Notes under the pieces: model-generated
Databases searched by the model: none
What the model was told of the DNA's origin: nothing
What the model saw: only the letters and a program-made list of their open reading frames with translations
Made by a program: the position numbers and the translations under genes
Shown: positions 1-8,617 of the stretch, in pieces
Layout of the letters: every line of letters begins with the position of its first letter
Position numbering within the stretch: the first letter of the stretch is position 1
Assembly: GCA_946479855.1 (NCBI GenBank)
Contig: CAMLHL010000011.1
Location: 1-51,360 of the forward strand
Source: an uncultured Pseudomonadota bacterium
GTDB taxonomy: Bacteria; Pseudomonadota; Gammaproteobacteria; Burkholderiales; Rhodocyclaceae
DNA: 51,360 nt
Reading direction: 5' to 3'

Positions 1-2
1 AT

Positions 3-398
3 CTCCTGCTCATCCTGCTGACGCCACTCCGCTATGTCGAAACCCCGGCCTCGGCAGCGGATATCCGCCAGCGCCTGCTCGAACTCTCGTTCAACTCGAC
101 CTTCCTACGCGAAATGCGGATGTTCGCCCACCTGCGCGAGCAGGTCGACCGATCCTGGCTGCCGAAGTGGCTGCCGACCCAGCGTTTCGAGCGCCACATC
201 GACCGCCTGCGCTTTCACGCCATCACCGCCGATGCCTTTTTGGGCGAACTGCCGAGCGAAAGCAAGCTGGCGGTCAACCTGCCCTTCTTCGAACATTTGC
301 GCGACAACGGCCGCGAGCACGCCTGGGAATGGCTGAAACAGCACCGCTCGGCCATCGGCCGGCAGGCGACGCTCGACCTGAAAAAGGTTTTTTACTGA
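3..398 (+). CDS. Patatin-like phospholipase family protein, C-terminal part (5' end outside window)
   Basis: An open frame enters from the left edge and ends at TAA 396-398, so only the last 131 residues are visible. The stretch LSFNSTFLREMRMFAHLREQ, followed by RFHAIT and later KLAVNLPFFEHLRDNGREHA, matches from memory the C-terminal region of bacterial patatin-like (RssA/PNPLA) phospholipases. In these proteins this helical tail follows the Ser-Asp hydrolase core. The catalytic GXSXG and DGG motifs would lie upstream of the window, so activity cannot be judged. It converges with the EAL/GGDEF gene, whose stop codon lies only about 10 bases away, and no clear hairpin separates them. Family assignment is from motif resemblance. 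Confidence 0.65.
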   Translation, partial: LLLILLTPLRYVETPASAADIRQRLLELSFNSTFLREMRMFAHLREQVDRSWLPKWLPTQRFERHIDRLRFHAITADAFLGELPSESKLAVNLPFFEHLRDNGREHAWEWLKQHRSAIGRQATLDLKKVFY

Positions 399-408
399 CC
401 CCCGGCGA

Positions 409-2244
409 TCAGTTCCAGACGCGCCCGGCCGCCGGGATCGCCTCAAAATTGCCGATCCGCCGGCGTTCGACGAACAGACTGCCGTTCAGCGGCTCGCTGG
501 CGGCATCCTTGGCTTTTTTCTTTGCCTGCTTCTTGGCAGCCGAAGCGGCAGCGGCGACTTCGCGGTGCGATTCGCATTCGCCGGCAGCGATCCGCACGAC
601 GCCGATCGACAGCGTCGGCAAGGCCTGGAAACTCAGCTCTCCCCGGCGGTTCTCGGCCATGTAGCCGCCGCGCAGGCGTTCCTCGACGCCGAGCATCTGG
701 CCGACCGCCTCGACGAAGGAACCAATCAGCTGCCAGCAACGCATCTCCCAGTCGACGCTGCGGAAGACGACGAAGAAATCGTCGCCGCCGATATGGCCGA
801 CGAAATCCAGCTGCTCATCGGTCACTTCGCAGATCAGCCGGGCCAGGGTCTGGATCACGTCGTCGCCGCGCCGGTAGCCGAAACTGTCGTTGTAGGGTTT
901 GAAGTTGTCGATATCGATGTAGGCGGCGACGAAGGGGGTGCCGGCCGAGAGCATGCGGTCGACGTGTTCGTTGATCGGCACGTTGCCCGGCAGCTGGGTC
1001 AGCGGGTTGGCATAGCGGGCGGCGCTGATCTGCATTTCGGTGATCGTCGCCATCAGGTCGTGGCTGCTGCCGACGCCGAGGTACTTGCCCTCGCCGGTGA
1101 CAATGAAGCCGTCGAATAGATAGTGCTTGGGGGCCATCGACAGCATCATCGCCAGCTCCTGGATGGTGGCGTGCTGGTCGACGATCAGCGGCGCGTGGTC
1201 CATGAACAGTTCGCAGCTCCGGCGCCCGAACAGCTCCCGGCGGAAAGGCCGGGCGAAGCGGTCGATCATGCTGTGGCGGTTGATCATGCCGACCGGCTGC
1301 GTGCCCTGAACGACGGGCAGGACATCGAGTTCCGGATCGGCCTCGAAGCGGTCGATGACCGTCGCATTGGTCGCGTTCATCGGCACCGGATCGATCGGCC
1401 GGACCAGATTGCGCGCCGTCGGCAGCTTGCCTGGGCCGCCGGTCATCGGCGACAGGGACAAGGATTGCTGGTCGAGCGCGTTCAGGGTCTGACCCGGCAA
1501 CTGGCGAACCGGATGGCTTTCCGGCCGGGCGATGAAATAGCCCTGGCCGCAGGCGATGCCCATGTCGCGGATGCAGATGAAATCGTCGTTGCGCTCGATC
1601 CCTTCGGCGACCAGCGAAGCGTTGCAGATTTCAGCCAGATCCTGCATGGCGCGCACGAAGTGGAATTTCATCCGGTCGTCGGCGATGCCGTGCACGAAGT
1701 GCTTGTCGATCTTGACGAATTCCGGCCGCAGCTCGGACCACATGCGCAGATTGGCGAAGCCTTCGCCAAGATCGTCGATGGCGATCTGGAAGCCGCGCCC
1801 GCGATAATGCAGCAGCGCCTCCTGGATCCCCGGCATGTCGGTGATCTGCTGGTTTTCAGTCAGTTCGAGGACGATGCGGTTCGGGGCAATGCCGAGATCG
1901 CTGAGCAGTTGCCGCGTATGGCCGTTGATCAGGCGCTGGTCGAGCAGACAGTCCGGCGTGACGTTGAGAAACAGGCGACCGGCCAGCCGCTGCGCCGCAA
2001 AGGAGCGCAAGCTGGCTTCGCGGCAGGCGTGTTCGAGTTCCATGGCCAGGCCGTGGCGCGCCGCAGCGGCAAACAACTGGTCCGGCCGCTGCAGCGCACT
2101 GCCCTCCGGGCCGCGAATCAGGGCCTCGTAACCGAGCATGGCCCGCACGCGAAAATCGATAATCGGCTGAAAGACGGGGCACAGCAATCCTTCCGACATG
2201 ATCCACTGCAATTCGACAGCTTCGTCATCCACCATGACATTCAT
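409..2244 (-). CDS. EAL-CBS-GGDEF cyclic-di-GMP signalling protein (611 aa)
   Basis: This is a cytosolic protein with no membrane segment. Residues about 20-245 form an EAL phosphodiesterase domain with its signatures intact: EAL at 40-42, ELTE at 127-130, DD at 157-158, VKID at 177-180, AEGIE at 213-217 and QGY near 234. Residues about 285-400 look like a pair of CBS modules, which bind adenine nucleotides in other proteins. Residues about 405-580 form a GGDEF domain whose active-site motif reads GGDDF (486-490). Asp for Glu in that loop often lowers or removes cyclase activity. The predicted job is c-di-GMP breakdown tuned by the CBS pair, with the GGDEF part regulatory or weakly active. 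The start is the ATG giving MNVMVDDE; a later ATG before SEGLL is possible. Confidence 0.9.
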   Translation of the reverse strand: MNVMVDDEAVELQWIMSEGLLCPVFQPIIDFRVRAMLGYEALIRGPEGSALQRPDQLFAAAARHGLAMELEHACREASLRSFAAQRLAGRLFLNVTPDCLLDQRLINGHTRQLLSDLGIAPNRIVLELTENQQITDMPGIQEALLHYRGRGFQIAIDDLGEGFANLRMWSELRPEFVKIDKHFVHGIADDRMKFHFVRAMQDLAEICNASLVAEGIERNDDFICIRDMGIACGQGYFIARPESHPVRQLPGQTLNALDQQSLSLSPMTGGPGKLPTARNLVRPIDPVPMNATNATVIDRFEADPELDVLPVVQGTQPVGMINRHSMIDRFARPFRRELFGRRSCELFMDHAPLIVDQHATIQELAMMLSMAPKHYLFDGFIVTGEGKYLGVGSSHDLMATITEMQISAARYANPLTQLPGNVPINEHVDRMLSAGTPFVAAYIDIDNFKPYNDSFGYRRGDDVIQTLARLICEVTDEQLDFVGHIGGDDFFVVFRSVDWEMRCWQLIGSFVEAVGQMLGVEERLRGGYMAENRRGELSFQALPTLSIGVVRIAAGECESHREVAAAASAAKKQAKKKAKDAASEPLNGSLFVERRRIGNFEAIPAAGRVWN

Positions 2245-2393
2245 CGCGTTCCATCCTTGGTAACAGACTAGCCAGTTTAGAAAGCCGATGTTTCATCGCT
2301 GTGACACAAAAGCGCTAGCCGGCACGACGCCGCGTCATCTTTCCGCAACATCGCCGGCGCATCCTGAATCCTCTGCGAGACCGGGAGACTTCG

Positions 2394-2633
2394 ATGACCG
2401 AATTGCTGTTCTGCTATTGCTGCCGTGTCCATCACCCCAAGGCGCTGATGCGCCTGTTCGCGACCCGGCACGGCCAGCGCTGGCGTTGCCTGCGCAGCAT
2501 CGAAGCCGCTACCGGCAACCGTCGCGAGCGGGACGCCTTCGGGCAGCGGCAAACCGAAATCAACCACGAGGCGGCCAGCCACGCGGCCGATCTGTCCCGG
2601 CGGCTGCGCCGGGCGGCGGCCACGACCTCCTGA
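2394..2633 (+). CDS. Small cysteine-containing protein of unknown function (79 aa)
   Basis: The ATG at 2394 follows a good ribosome site (gggaga, about 7 bases upstream). The product begins MTELLFCYCCRVHHPKA and carries clustered Cys and His residues near its N-terminus (C7, C9, C10, H13, H14) with one more Cys near residue 32, which could bind a metal. The rest is rich in Arg and Glu and probably helical. It ends 7 bases before the GNAT gene, so the two are probably co-transcribed. I do not recognise the family. The opposite-strand frame here lacks a ribosome site and looks like a shadow. Confidence 0.6.
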   Translation: MTELLFCYCCRVHHPKALMRLFATRHGQRWRCLRSIEAATGNRRERDAFGQRQTEINHEAASHAADLSRRLRRAAATTS

Positions 2634-2640
2634 ACGCCCC

Positions 2641-3090
2641 ATGGCCAAACTTCGTTTCGATACGCTGGATACCCGCAGCCCGGCGCTGGTCGACGCCTGT
2701 GTGACGCTAATCGTCAACGCCTTTGGCGACCCCGAGCGCTACCATCCGCAACGCGTCAGTCGCGAAATGACGGGCGACGATCCTGTGTTCTATCGCCGCT
2801 TCTTCGTCGCCATGCAGGCCGGCGAAGTGCTCGCCGTCGGCGGCGTCAAGGCCGCCGACTGGGCGAGCCGGACGCATCTTCTCTACCTTTCGGCCGTCGC
2901 CCCGGAAAAGCGTGGGCAGGGCATCGGCCGGGCGCTGATCCAGGCGCGCATCGACTGGATCGAGCAGACCTTCCCCAGCGGCCGTATCCTGGTTTCAGCC
3001 GCCCGGACCCGGCGCTTTCGCGATCTCGGCTTCAGCGAGATCCGCAACAGCGCCGTCGATGGCCGGCGCCTGCTGATGCGGCGCTTTTAG
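2641..3090 (+). CDS. GNAT-family N-acetyltransferase (149 aa)
   Basis: The length fits a single GNAT domain. The acetyl-CoA binding motif A is clear: VAPEKRGQGIGRALIQARID at about residues 88-107, containing the RGQGIGRAL pyrophosphate loop. The preceding strand reads LLYLSAV. A beta-strand region then leads to FRDLGF, a typical GNAT C-terminal motif. The substrate cannot be told from sequence. It lies directly downstream of the small cysteine-containing gene and converges on the chemoreceptor gene. Confidence 0.85.
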   Translation: MAKLRFDTLDTRSPALVDACVTLIVNAFGDPERYHPQRVSREMTGDDPVFYRRFFVAMQAGEVLAVGGVKAADWASRTHLLYLSAVAPEKRGQGIGRALIQARIDWIEQTFPSGRILVSAARTRRFRDLGFSEIRNSAVDGRRLLMRRF

Positions 3091-3131
3091 ACGGCGCAAA
3101 AAAGGCCGATGGCGCCGGTCGACCGCAGGGT

Positions 3132-3152
3132 TGCCCCGGCTTCACCGGGGCA
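3132..3152. terminator. GC-rich hairpin between convergent genes
   Basis: TGCCCCGG (3132-3139), loop CTTCA, CCGGGGCA (3145-3152) form a perfect 8-bp stem between the GNAT gene and the convergent chemoreceptor gene. There is no U-tract on either side, so it is at best an unconventional bidirectional terminator or 3'-end stabiliser. Confidence 0.4.
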
Positions 3153-3167
3153 CCGCCCGCCCGTGGG

Positions 3168-5156
3168 CTAACCGGCCGCCAGCCTGAATTTGCCGATGGC
3201 CTGGCGCAAATCGCCGGCCAGCCCTTCGAGCAAGCGGGCCGAATCGGCCGCGCCGGTCAGCGCCTTGCCGTTTTCCAGCGACAGCTCGGCAATGCCGGCG
3301 ACCAGCGACTCGATGCGCTTGGTCTCCAGCCGATGCGTCGCCAGGGCCGCGTTGATCCGCGTGCTGGCCACCTCGACCTGCCCGGCCTGGTCGCGGACCC
3401 GGCCCATCGCCGCTGCCGCTTCGCCAGCCTTGGCGTTGCTTGTCTCGACATGGCTGGCCGCGGTCCGCACCGCGTTCGCCGTCTCGCCGGCGATACCCTG
3501 CATGCGACCGATCGTCTGGCCGATCTCCTTGGTGCTCAACGCCGTCCGCTCCGCCAGCTTGCGCACCTCGTCGGCCACCACGGCGAAGCCGCGGCCGCTC
3601 TCGCCGGCCCGCGCCGCCTCGATCGCCGCATTGAGCGCCAGCAGATTGGTCTGCTCGGCAATCCCGGCGATCACCGCGACCACCGTCGCCACCTGGCGCG
3701 TCTCGCTTTCCATGCGATCCAGACAGGCCGTCGCCTGCACGATATCGGCATTCATCTGCTCCAGTACCTCCTTCGCGACGCTGACCGAGATCAGGCCGGA
3801 GGTCGCCAGTTCGTCCGAACTGCGCGCCACCGCGTCGCTTTCACCGGCCGCCTCGGCGATTTCGTCGACCTGCCGCCCGGCTTCCTCGACCGCCGCGACG
3901 ACCTGCAGCGTGCCGTCCTCCTGCCGGCGTGCCCGCCCCGCCGAGGCGGTCGCCGTCTGGGCGAAGGACAGCGAGCCGCTGGTCAGCGCATGGGCGCTGT
4001 TGGCGATGTCGCCGATCAGGCTGCGCAGGCCGTCGCGCACGGCGCGCAGCGATGCGGCGATGCGCTGCAACTCGTCCTCGCCGGCCAGTTCGATGGTCAC
4101 CGACAGATCGCCGGTCGCCAGCTGCCGCGCGCCGCGGGCCAGCACCTCGATGGTCGAGGCCAGACGGGCGTAGGCCAGATACAGTCCACAACTCGACACC
4201 AGCATGCCGCCAGCGATGAGCAGCAGGGTGACGATCAGATGACGGTGCGCCTGGGCCAGTTCCTCGGCCAGCCCGGAGAGCAGCCACCGCTCGCTCTGCC
4301 CGGCAATTTCCCCGACTTCGGCCAGCGGCTGGCCAATCGCCTGATCAAGCTCGGCCGCGGAATAGACCGTGCTGCTCAAGGCCAGGCCGTAGGCCAGCGT
4401 GCGTGTCAGTTCAAACTGGCCGGCCAGCGCAGCCAGTTTCTCGTTGAGCCGGGCCAGTTCCCCGTCCTGCTCGGCAAACGGCGCCAGTTCGCGCTGCACG
4501 CCCGCCAGCGCATGCGTCGCCACGGCAATCGACGCCGACAGTTCCGGACGCAGTTTCTCGGCCACCATGCCTTCGCGCACCGCCACACCGGCCAGCACTT
4601 CCAGCCGGGCCAGCGATTCGCGCAACAAGGGCAAATCATTGAGCCAGACACCGGACACCGCTTGCAACCCGGCGTTGTCGCGCATGCCGCCCGTCAGACG
4701 TTCGGTGGTCTGCCTTTGCAGTTTTTCGATCTGCTCGCCAAAACTGGCGAATACCTGCATGCGCTTGCGCCCGGCGCTCTCCTCCGGAGATACGGTAGCC
4801 AGGGCCCGCAGGTCATCGTCGGCGGCGGGCCCGGCGGTCGACCGGTCATTTCGGGCAATTTCCGCCTGCGCCGCCGCATCCCCCGCCCCGGCGAAGAACA
4901 GCAGGGCGCGCCGGCGCTGCAATTCAGCGATCAGCCCTCGCGTGGCCTCGGTCTGGCGAATCGCCTCCAGCCGCTCCTCGGCGCCACGCATGCTTTCCCA
5001 GCGCATCAGCAAATGTGGCAGCGAAACTGCCAGAAAGGCGGCGCTGAACACGCCGCCAATCAACACGAACAAGCCACGAAAACCCAACCTGCCCAGCAAA
5101 TACCCGATTCCGTTCTTGAGCACGCAATTACCCGATAGCACAAAGATGAAGGCCAT
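3168..5156 (-). CDS. Methyl-accepting chemotaxis protein (662 aa)
   Basis: This is an inner-membrane chemoreceptor. A first transmembrane helix (about residues 25-50, [19 protein letters not shown]) is followed by a roughly 250-residue, mostly helical periplasmic sensor region. A second helix (about 305-330, [20 protein letters not shown]) leads into a HAMP domain and a cytoplasmic signalling domain. The hairpin tip is canonical ([19 protein letters not shown], then [18 protein letters not shown]), where CheA and CheW bind. No CheR-binding pentapeptide is seen at the C-terminus. The ligand is unknown. The first ATG has no obvious ribosome site, and an in-frame GTG about 11 codons later is an alternative start. 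Being a lone receptor gene is common for accessory receptors. Confidence 0.93.
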   Translation of the reverse strand: MAFIFVLSGNCVLKNGIGYLLGRLGFRGLFVLIGGVFSAAFLAVSLPHLLMRWESMRGAEERLEAIRQTEATRGLIAELQRRRALLFFAGAGDAAAQAEIARNDRSTAGPAADDDLRALATVSPEESAGRKRMQVFASFGEQIEKLQRQTTERLTGGMRDNAGLQAVSGVWLNDLPLLRESLARLEVLAGVAVREGMVAEKLRPELSASIAVATHALAGVQRELAPFAEQDGELARLNEKLAALAGQFELTRTLAYGLALSSTVYSAAELDQAIGQPLAEVGEIAGQSERWLLSGLAEELAQAHRHLIVTLLLIAGGMLVSSCGLYLAYARLASTIEVLARGARQLATGDLSVTIELAGEDELQRIAASLRAVRDGLRSLIGDIANSAHALTSGSLSFAQTATASAGRARRQEDGTLQVVAAVEEAGRQVDEIAEAAGESDAVARSSDELATSGLISVSVAKEVLEQMNADIVQATACLDRMESETRQVATVVAVIAGIAEQTNLLALNAAIEAARAGESGRGFAVVADEVRKLAERTALSTKEIGQTIGRMQGIAGETANAVRTAASHVETSNAKAGEAAAAMGRVRDQAGQVEVASTRINAALATHRLETKRIESLVAGIAELSLENGKALTGAADSARLLEGLAGDLRQAIGKFRLAAG

Positions 5157-5267
5157 CAGACTATGTCGGCTCTGTTACGAAGGCGTGACATCTACCTCGC
5201 CGCGTCGTCACGTCCATGCAATATTGGCTGGCGATAGTGACGTCATTCGCTTCACTGGAAACCCGAC

Positions 5268-5438
5268 ATGGACAAGCCGAACCACAGCGACATCGCCGCT
5301 TTTCCCGAATTGTTCGACGGCATGGAGCAATTCATCGCCGAACAGGCCGCCGGCCTCCGGCGGACCAGCCTCATCCTGGCCGCCGTCGCCCTGCCCGGCG
5401 GCATGCTGCTCGCCTGGCTCGCGCACCGGGTGGCCTGA
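5268..5438 (+). CDS. Small single-span membrane protein of unknown function (56 aa)
   Basis: A short frame starts at ATG 5268 (MDKPNHSDIAAFPELFDGME) and ends at TGA 5436-5438. An acidic, soluble N-terminal half leads to one hydrophobic helix (about residues 34-55, TSLILAAVALPGGMLLAWLA). The pattern suggests a membrane-anchored peptide with its N-terminus in the cytoplasm. The ribosome site is weak (ggaaa). The stop lies just before the hairpin that terminates the opposite-strand operon, and that hairpin could serve both directions. I do not recognise a family. The orderly amphipathic-then-hydrophobic layout favours a real gene. Confidence 0.45.
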   Translation: MDKPNHSDIAAFPELFDGMEQFIAEQAAGLRRTSLILAAVALPGGMLLAWLAHRVA

Positions 5439-5446
5439 AAAAACAA

Positions 5447-5466
5447 AACCCCGCCGCAGCGGGGTT
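5447..5466 (-). terminator. Rho-independent terminator after yggX
   Basis: AACCCCGC (5447-5454), a CGCA tetraloop and GCGGGGTT (5459-5466) form an 8-bp stem. Read on the reverse strand it is followed by a T-rich run (TTTGTTTTTT). It sits about 20 bases past the yggX stop, closing the rsmE-pap-argA-yggX operon. Confidence 0.85.
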
Positions 5467-5486
5467 GGTCCGGTGCAGAGGCCTGA

Positions 5487-5759
5487 TCAGGCCTTCGGCG
5501 GCACGTAGCCCTGCACCTGGTCGGCGCCCTCGCCGAAGAAATGCTTTTCCAGCTGCTCGGCCAGATATTTGCGATGCTTGGCATCGACCAGATTCAGGCG
5601 ATTCTCGTTGATGATCATCGTCTGCATCTTGATCCACTGCGCCCAGGCTTCCTTCGAAACGTTCTCGAAGATGCGCTTGCCGAGTTCGCCGGGATAGGGC
5701 GGCAGGTCGAGACCTTCAGCCTCGCGGCCGAGCTTGATGCAATTGACGGTACGTGCCAT
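5487..5759 (-). CDS. yggX: YggX family oxidative damage protection / probable Fe(II) trafficking protein (90 aa)
   Basis: The full-length small protein begins [10 protein letters not shown], with the conserved Cys7, and has the family signatures [19 protein letters not shown] and NENRLN. Family members protect Fe-S enzymes and are thought to buffer labile iron in the cytosol. The ATG at 5759 is chosen because GGAG lies about 6 bases upstream; a 4-codon upstream extension would swallow that ribosome site. It is the last gene of a four-gene reverse operon, 30 bases after argA, and is followed by a strong hairpin terminator. Confidence 0.95.
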   Translation of the reverse strand: MARTVNCIKLGREAEGLDLPPYPGELGKRIFENVSKEAWAQWIKMQTMIINENRLNLVDAKHRKYLAEQLEKHFFGEGADQVQGYVPPKA

Positions 5760-5789
5760 TTGAAACTCCATGAAATAGATTGGGCGAAA

Positions 5790-7109
5790 TTATAAGGTCT
5801 TGAACAGCACCTTGGAGCGCCGTTGATAGTTGTACATGTCGCGCTTGTTGGCCGGCAGATCGTCGACCGAACCCAGCTTGAAGCCGCGCTCGACGAACCA
5901 GTGCTCGGTCCGCGTGGTCAGCACGAACAGGCGCTTGATGCCGGCCTTGCGGGCGCGCTGCTCGATGCGCACCATCAACTGCTCGCCGTAGCCCCATTCG
6001 CGATGCTCGGCGCTGACTGCCAGGCAGGCCAGTTCCGCCTCGTCTTCGGAATGCGTGTACAGCGCCGCGCAGCCGACGATGATGCCGTCGTGCAGCATGA
6101 TCGAGAAACGGTCGATTTCGCGTTCGAGCAGTTCGCGCGGCCGATGCACCAGGATGCCCTCCTGTTCCATCGGTTCGATCAGCGCGATCAGCGCGGCGAT
6201 ATCGTCCGGCTTCGCTTCGCGGATGTTTTCCAGCGACTCCCGCGTCACCACCGTACCGACACCATCATGGGTAAATAGTTCGCGGAGCAGGGCGCCGTCC
6301 TGCTCGAAGCCGATCAGGTGCACCCGGCCGACGCCGGTCCGGCTGGCGCGCACGGCGCAGGGCAGGTAGCGTTTGATGTCGGCCGACAGCCAGGCGGCCT
6401 CGCGCAGCAATTGCGAGGCCTCGTCGGCCGTCATCTCGTCGAGCAGTTCGCCGCCCTGGTCGGTGACGCCGGTGCTGTCGGTCAGGTAAACCAGTTTGTC
6501 GGCCTTGATCGCCACCGCCACGGCCTCGGCCGCTTCTTCCATCTGCAGGTTGAAGATTTCACCGGTCGGCGACGGCCCCTCGCAATTGAGCAGCACGATG
6601 TTGCCGAGACCGAGCTGGGCGTTGATGCCCTCGGCGTCCACCTTGCGCACCTTGCCGGCGTAATGCATGTCGATGCCGTCGAGCACGCCGATCGGCTGGC
6701 CGGTGATGAAATTGCCGCCGATCACGCGGATCCGGCTGTTGGCCATCGGCGTATTGGGCAAGCCCTGCGACAGCATGGCCTCGATTTCGAGATAGACGCT
6801 GCCGACGGCGTCGAGCACGCAGTCGAGCGCCGCCGCATCGGTCACCCGATAGCCCCGGTGATAGACCGAGTCCAGGTTCTTCTCGCGCAGCTCTTCCTCG
6901 ATCTGCGGCCGGGCGCCATGCACCAGGACCAGCCGGATGCCCAGGCTGACCAGCAGGTTGACGTCGTAGGCCAGCGTCTTGGCGAACTCGCTCATCACGG
7001 CCTTGCCGCCGAAGGCAATGACGAAGGTCCGGCCGCGAAAGGCGTTGATGTAGGGCGTCACGGCCCGGAACCAGGAAACGAAATGCTCGTCGTAAGGGGT
7101 ATCGCTCAT
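5790..7109 (-). CDS. argA: Amino-acid N-acetyltransferase (N-acetylglutamate synthase), 439 aa
   Basis: This enzyme makes N-acetylglutamate, the first step of arginine synthesis. The N-terminal ~280 residues are an amino-acid-kinase fold (FVIAFGGKAVMSEF near residue 30, LVLVHGARPQIEE near 65), which carries arginine feedback control in the family. The C-terminal ~150 residues are a GNAT domain (ELACLAVSAEHREWGYGEQL, then LFVLTTRTEHWFVERGFK). The length matches proteobacterial ArgA. The start MSDTPYDEHF at 7109 overlaps the pap stop codon in an ATGA arrangement. A much longer in-frame extension upstream reads as the pap gene in another frame and is not coding. The overlap implies translational coupling to pap. 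Confidence 0.95.
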   Translation of the reverse strand: MSDTPYDEHFVSWFRAVTPYINAFRGRTFVIAFGGKAVMSEFAKTLAYDVNLLVSLGIRLVLVHGARPQIEEELREKNLDSVYHRGYRVTDAAALDCVLDAVGSVYLEIEAMLSQGLPNTPMANSRIRVIGGNFITGQPIGVLDGIDMHYAGKVRKVDAEGINAQLGLGNIVLLNCEGPSPTGEIFNLQMEEAAEAVAVAIKADKLVYLTDSTGVTDQGGELLDEMTADEASQLLREAAWLSADIKRYLPCAVRASRTGVGRVHLIGFEQDGALLRELFTHDGVGTVVTRESLENIREAKPDDIAALIALIEPMEQEGILVHRPRELLEREIDRFSIMLHDGIIVGCAALYTHSEDEAELACLAVSAEHREWGYGEQLMVRIEQRARKAGIKRLFVLTTRTEHWFVERGFKLGSVDDLPANKRDMYNYQRRSKVLFKTL

Positions 7110-8614
7110 TTTTCCGTATATTTTCCGTCGTCGTCCTTGAGCGCCGTTTCCAGACGCTCGCACAGGGTTTTCAATACCTTGACCCGGGCGAAGTTCTTGT
7201 CGTTGGCCTCGACCAACGTCCAGGGCGCCAGCCCGGTTGACGTGCGGTCGACCATGTCGCAGACCGCCGACACGTAATCGTCCCACTTGTCGCGGTTGCG
7301 CCAGTCCTCGTCGGTGATCTTGAAGCGCTTGAATTCGGTGTCCTGGCGCTCCTTGAAGCGGCGCAGCTGTTCGTCGGCGCTGATCTGCAGCCAGAACTTG
7401 ACGACAATGACCCCGGCATCGACCAGCTGGTGCTCGAAATCGTTGATCTCGGCGTAGGCGCGCAGCCAGTCGGCTTCGGCACAAAAGCCTTCGACCCGCT
7501 CGACCAGCACGCGGCCATACCATGAGCGGTCGAAAATCGCTGCCCGCCCGATCCGCGGCAGGTGGCGCCAGAAACGCCAGAGATAGGGCTGGGCCCGCTC
7601 TTCCTCGGTCGGCGCGGCAATCGGCACGATCTGGTACTGCCGGGCATCCATGGCCGAAGCGACGCGGCGGATGCTGCCGCCCTTGCCGGCCGCATCGGAA
7701 CCTTCGAAAACCAGCACCAGCGAGCGCTTGCCAACGAATTTCGGATTGCGCACCAGCTCCGACAGCCGGGCCTGGTACTTGGCCAGTTGCGTTTCATAAC
7801 TCTTCTTGGCCAGCTTCTGCGTCAGATCGAGCTCGGTCAGCACATTCTTCCGGTCAATCGAATGGATGATCGGCGGCGCCACCGGCACGTGCTGCACGCC
7901 CTCCTGGCTCAGGCGGCGTTTCATCGCCTCGAGGACGATGCGACCGACGGTCAACGAGCGGTATTCGTCGTCGGTGCCCTCGACAATGATCCACGGCGCA
8001 TGCGCCGTGTTGGTGATGCGCAGTACATGGCCAGCCACCTCCTGAAGTTTGTTGTAGGTCTTCAGGCGATCGTAGCTTTCCTTGGTCACCCGCCAAGCCG
8101 TGCGCGGATCTTTCTCGAGGGCCTTGAGGCGTGCCTTCTGCCCTTCCCGGGAAAGATGGAACCAGAATTTCAGGACCAGCGCCCCTTCATTAACCAGCAT
8201 GGCCTCGAAGCGGTTGATGTCGTCGAGCCGTTTGTCGAGATCGGAACGGCGCAAATTGCCACCGATCCGGTCGGTAATCGGCTGCGAATACCAAGAGCCG
8301 GCAAAGATGCCGACCTTGCCCTTCGGCGGCAAGGCACGCCAATAGCGCCACATGTAGGGACGGGCGATTTCCTCGTCGGTCGGCGCCGAAAAGGCCAGCG
8401 TCGAGAGGTGGCGCGGGTCCATCCAGGAATAAAGCAGGTTGATGGTTTCACCCTTGCCACTGCCGTCGACCCCGCTGATCAGGATGACGACCGGAAATTC
8501 CTTTTTTTCCAGCATGTCGTACTGGACGTCGAGCAACTCGGCACGCAACTTCGGCACTTCGGTCTTGAAAGTTTCCTTGTCGACCTTGTGCCCCAACTCG
8601 GCTGATTCAAACAT
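7106..8614 (-). CDS. pap: Polyphosphate:AMP phosphotransferase (two-domain PPK2, class II), 502 aa
   Basis: This enzyme phosphorylates AMP to ADP with polyphosphate. The protein has two tandem PPK2 domains. The first has a Walker-A-like loop GVDGSGKG at 48-55, and the second has GSDAAGKG at 305-312 with the lid and Walker B region FDRSWYGRVLVERVEGF. Duplicated PPK2 domains are the hallmark of the AMP-specific class II enzymes, in which the C-terminal domain is usually the active one. In the first domain the equivalent of FDRSWY reads FAGSWYSQP, so it has lost the conserved Asp-Arg and is probably structural. The start follows rsmE by 3 bases behind a GGGAGGGG ribosome site. Its stop overlaps the argA start. 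Confidence 0.94.
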   Translation of the reverse strand: MFESAELGHKVDKETFKTEVPKLRAELLDVQYDMLEKKEFPVVILISGVDGSGKGETINLLYSWMDPRHLSTLAFSAPTDEEIARPYMWRYWRALPPKGKVGIFAGSWYSQPITDRIGGNLRRSDLDKRLDDINRFEAMLVNEGALVLKFWFHLSREGQKARLKALEKDPRTAWRVTKESYDRLKTYNKLQEVAGHVLRITNTAHAPWIIVEGTDDEYRSLTVGRIVLEAMKRRLSQEGVQHVPVAPPIIHSIDRKNVLTELDLTQKLAKKSYETQLAKYQARLSELVRNPKFVGKRSLVLVFEGSDAAGKGGSIRRVASAMDARQYQIVPIAAPTEEERAQPYLWRFWRHLPRIGRAAIFDRSWYGRVLVERVEGFCAEADWLRAYAEINDFEHQLVDAGVIVVKFWLQISADEQLRRFKERQDTEFKRFKITDEDWRNRDKWDDYVSAVCDMVDRTSTGLAPWTLVEANDKNFARVKVLKTLCERLETALKDDDGKYTEK

Positions 8615-8617
8615 CGC

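Noticed and set aside
2277..2717. Reverse-strand 146-aa frame overlapping the small cysteine protein
   Set aside because: It overlaps two forward genes with good start signals and has no ribosome site or recognisable motif.
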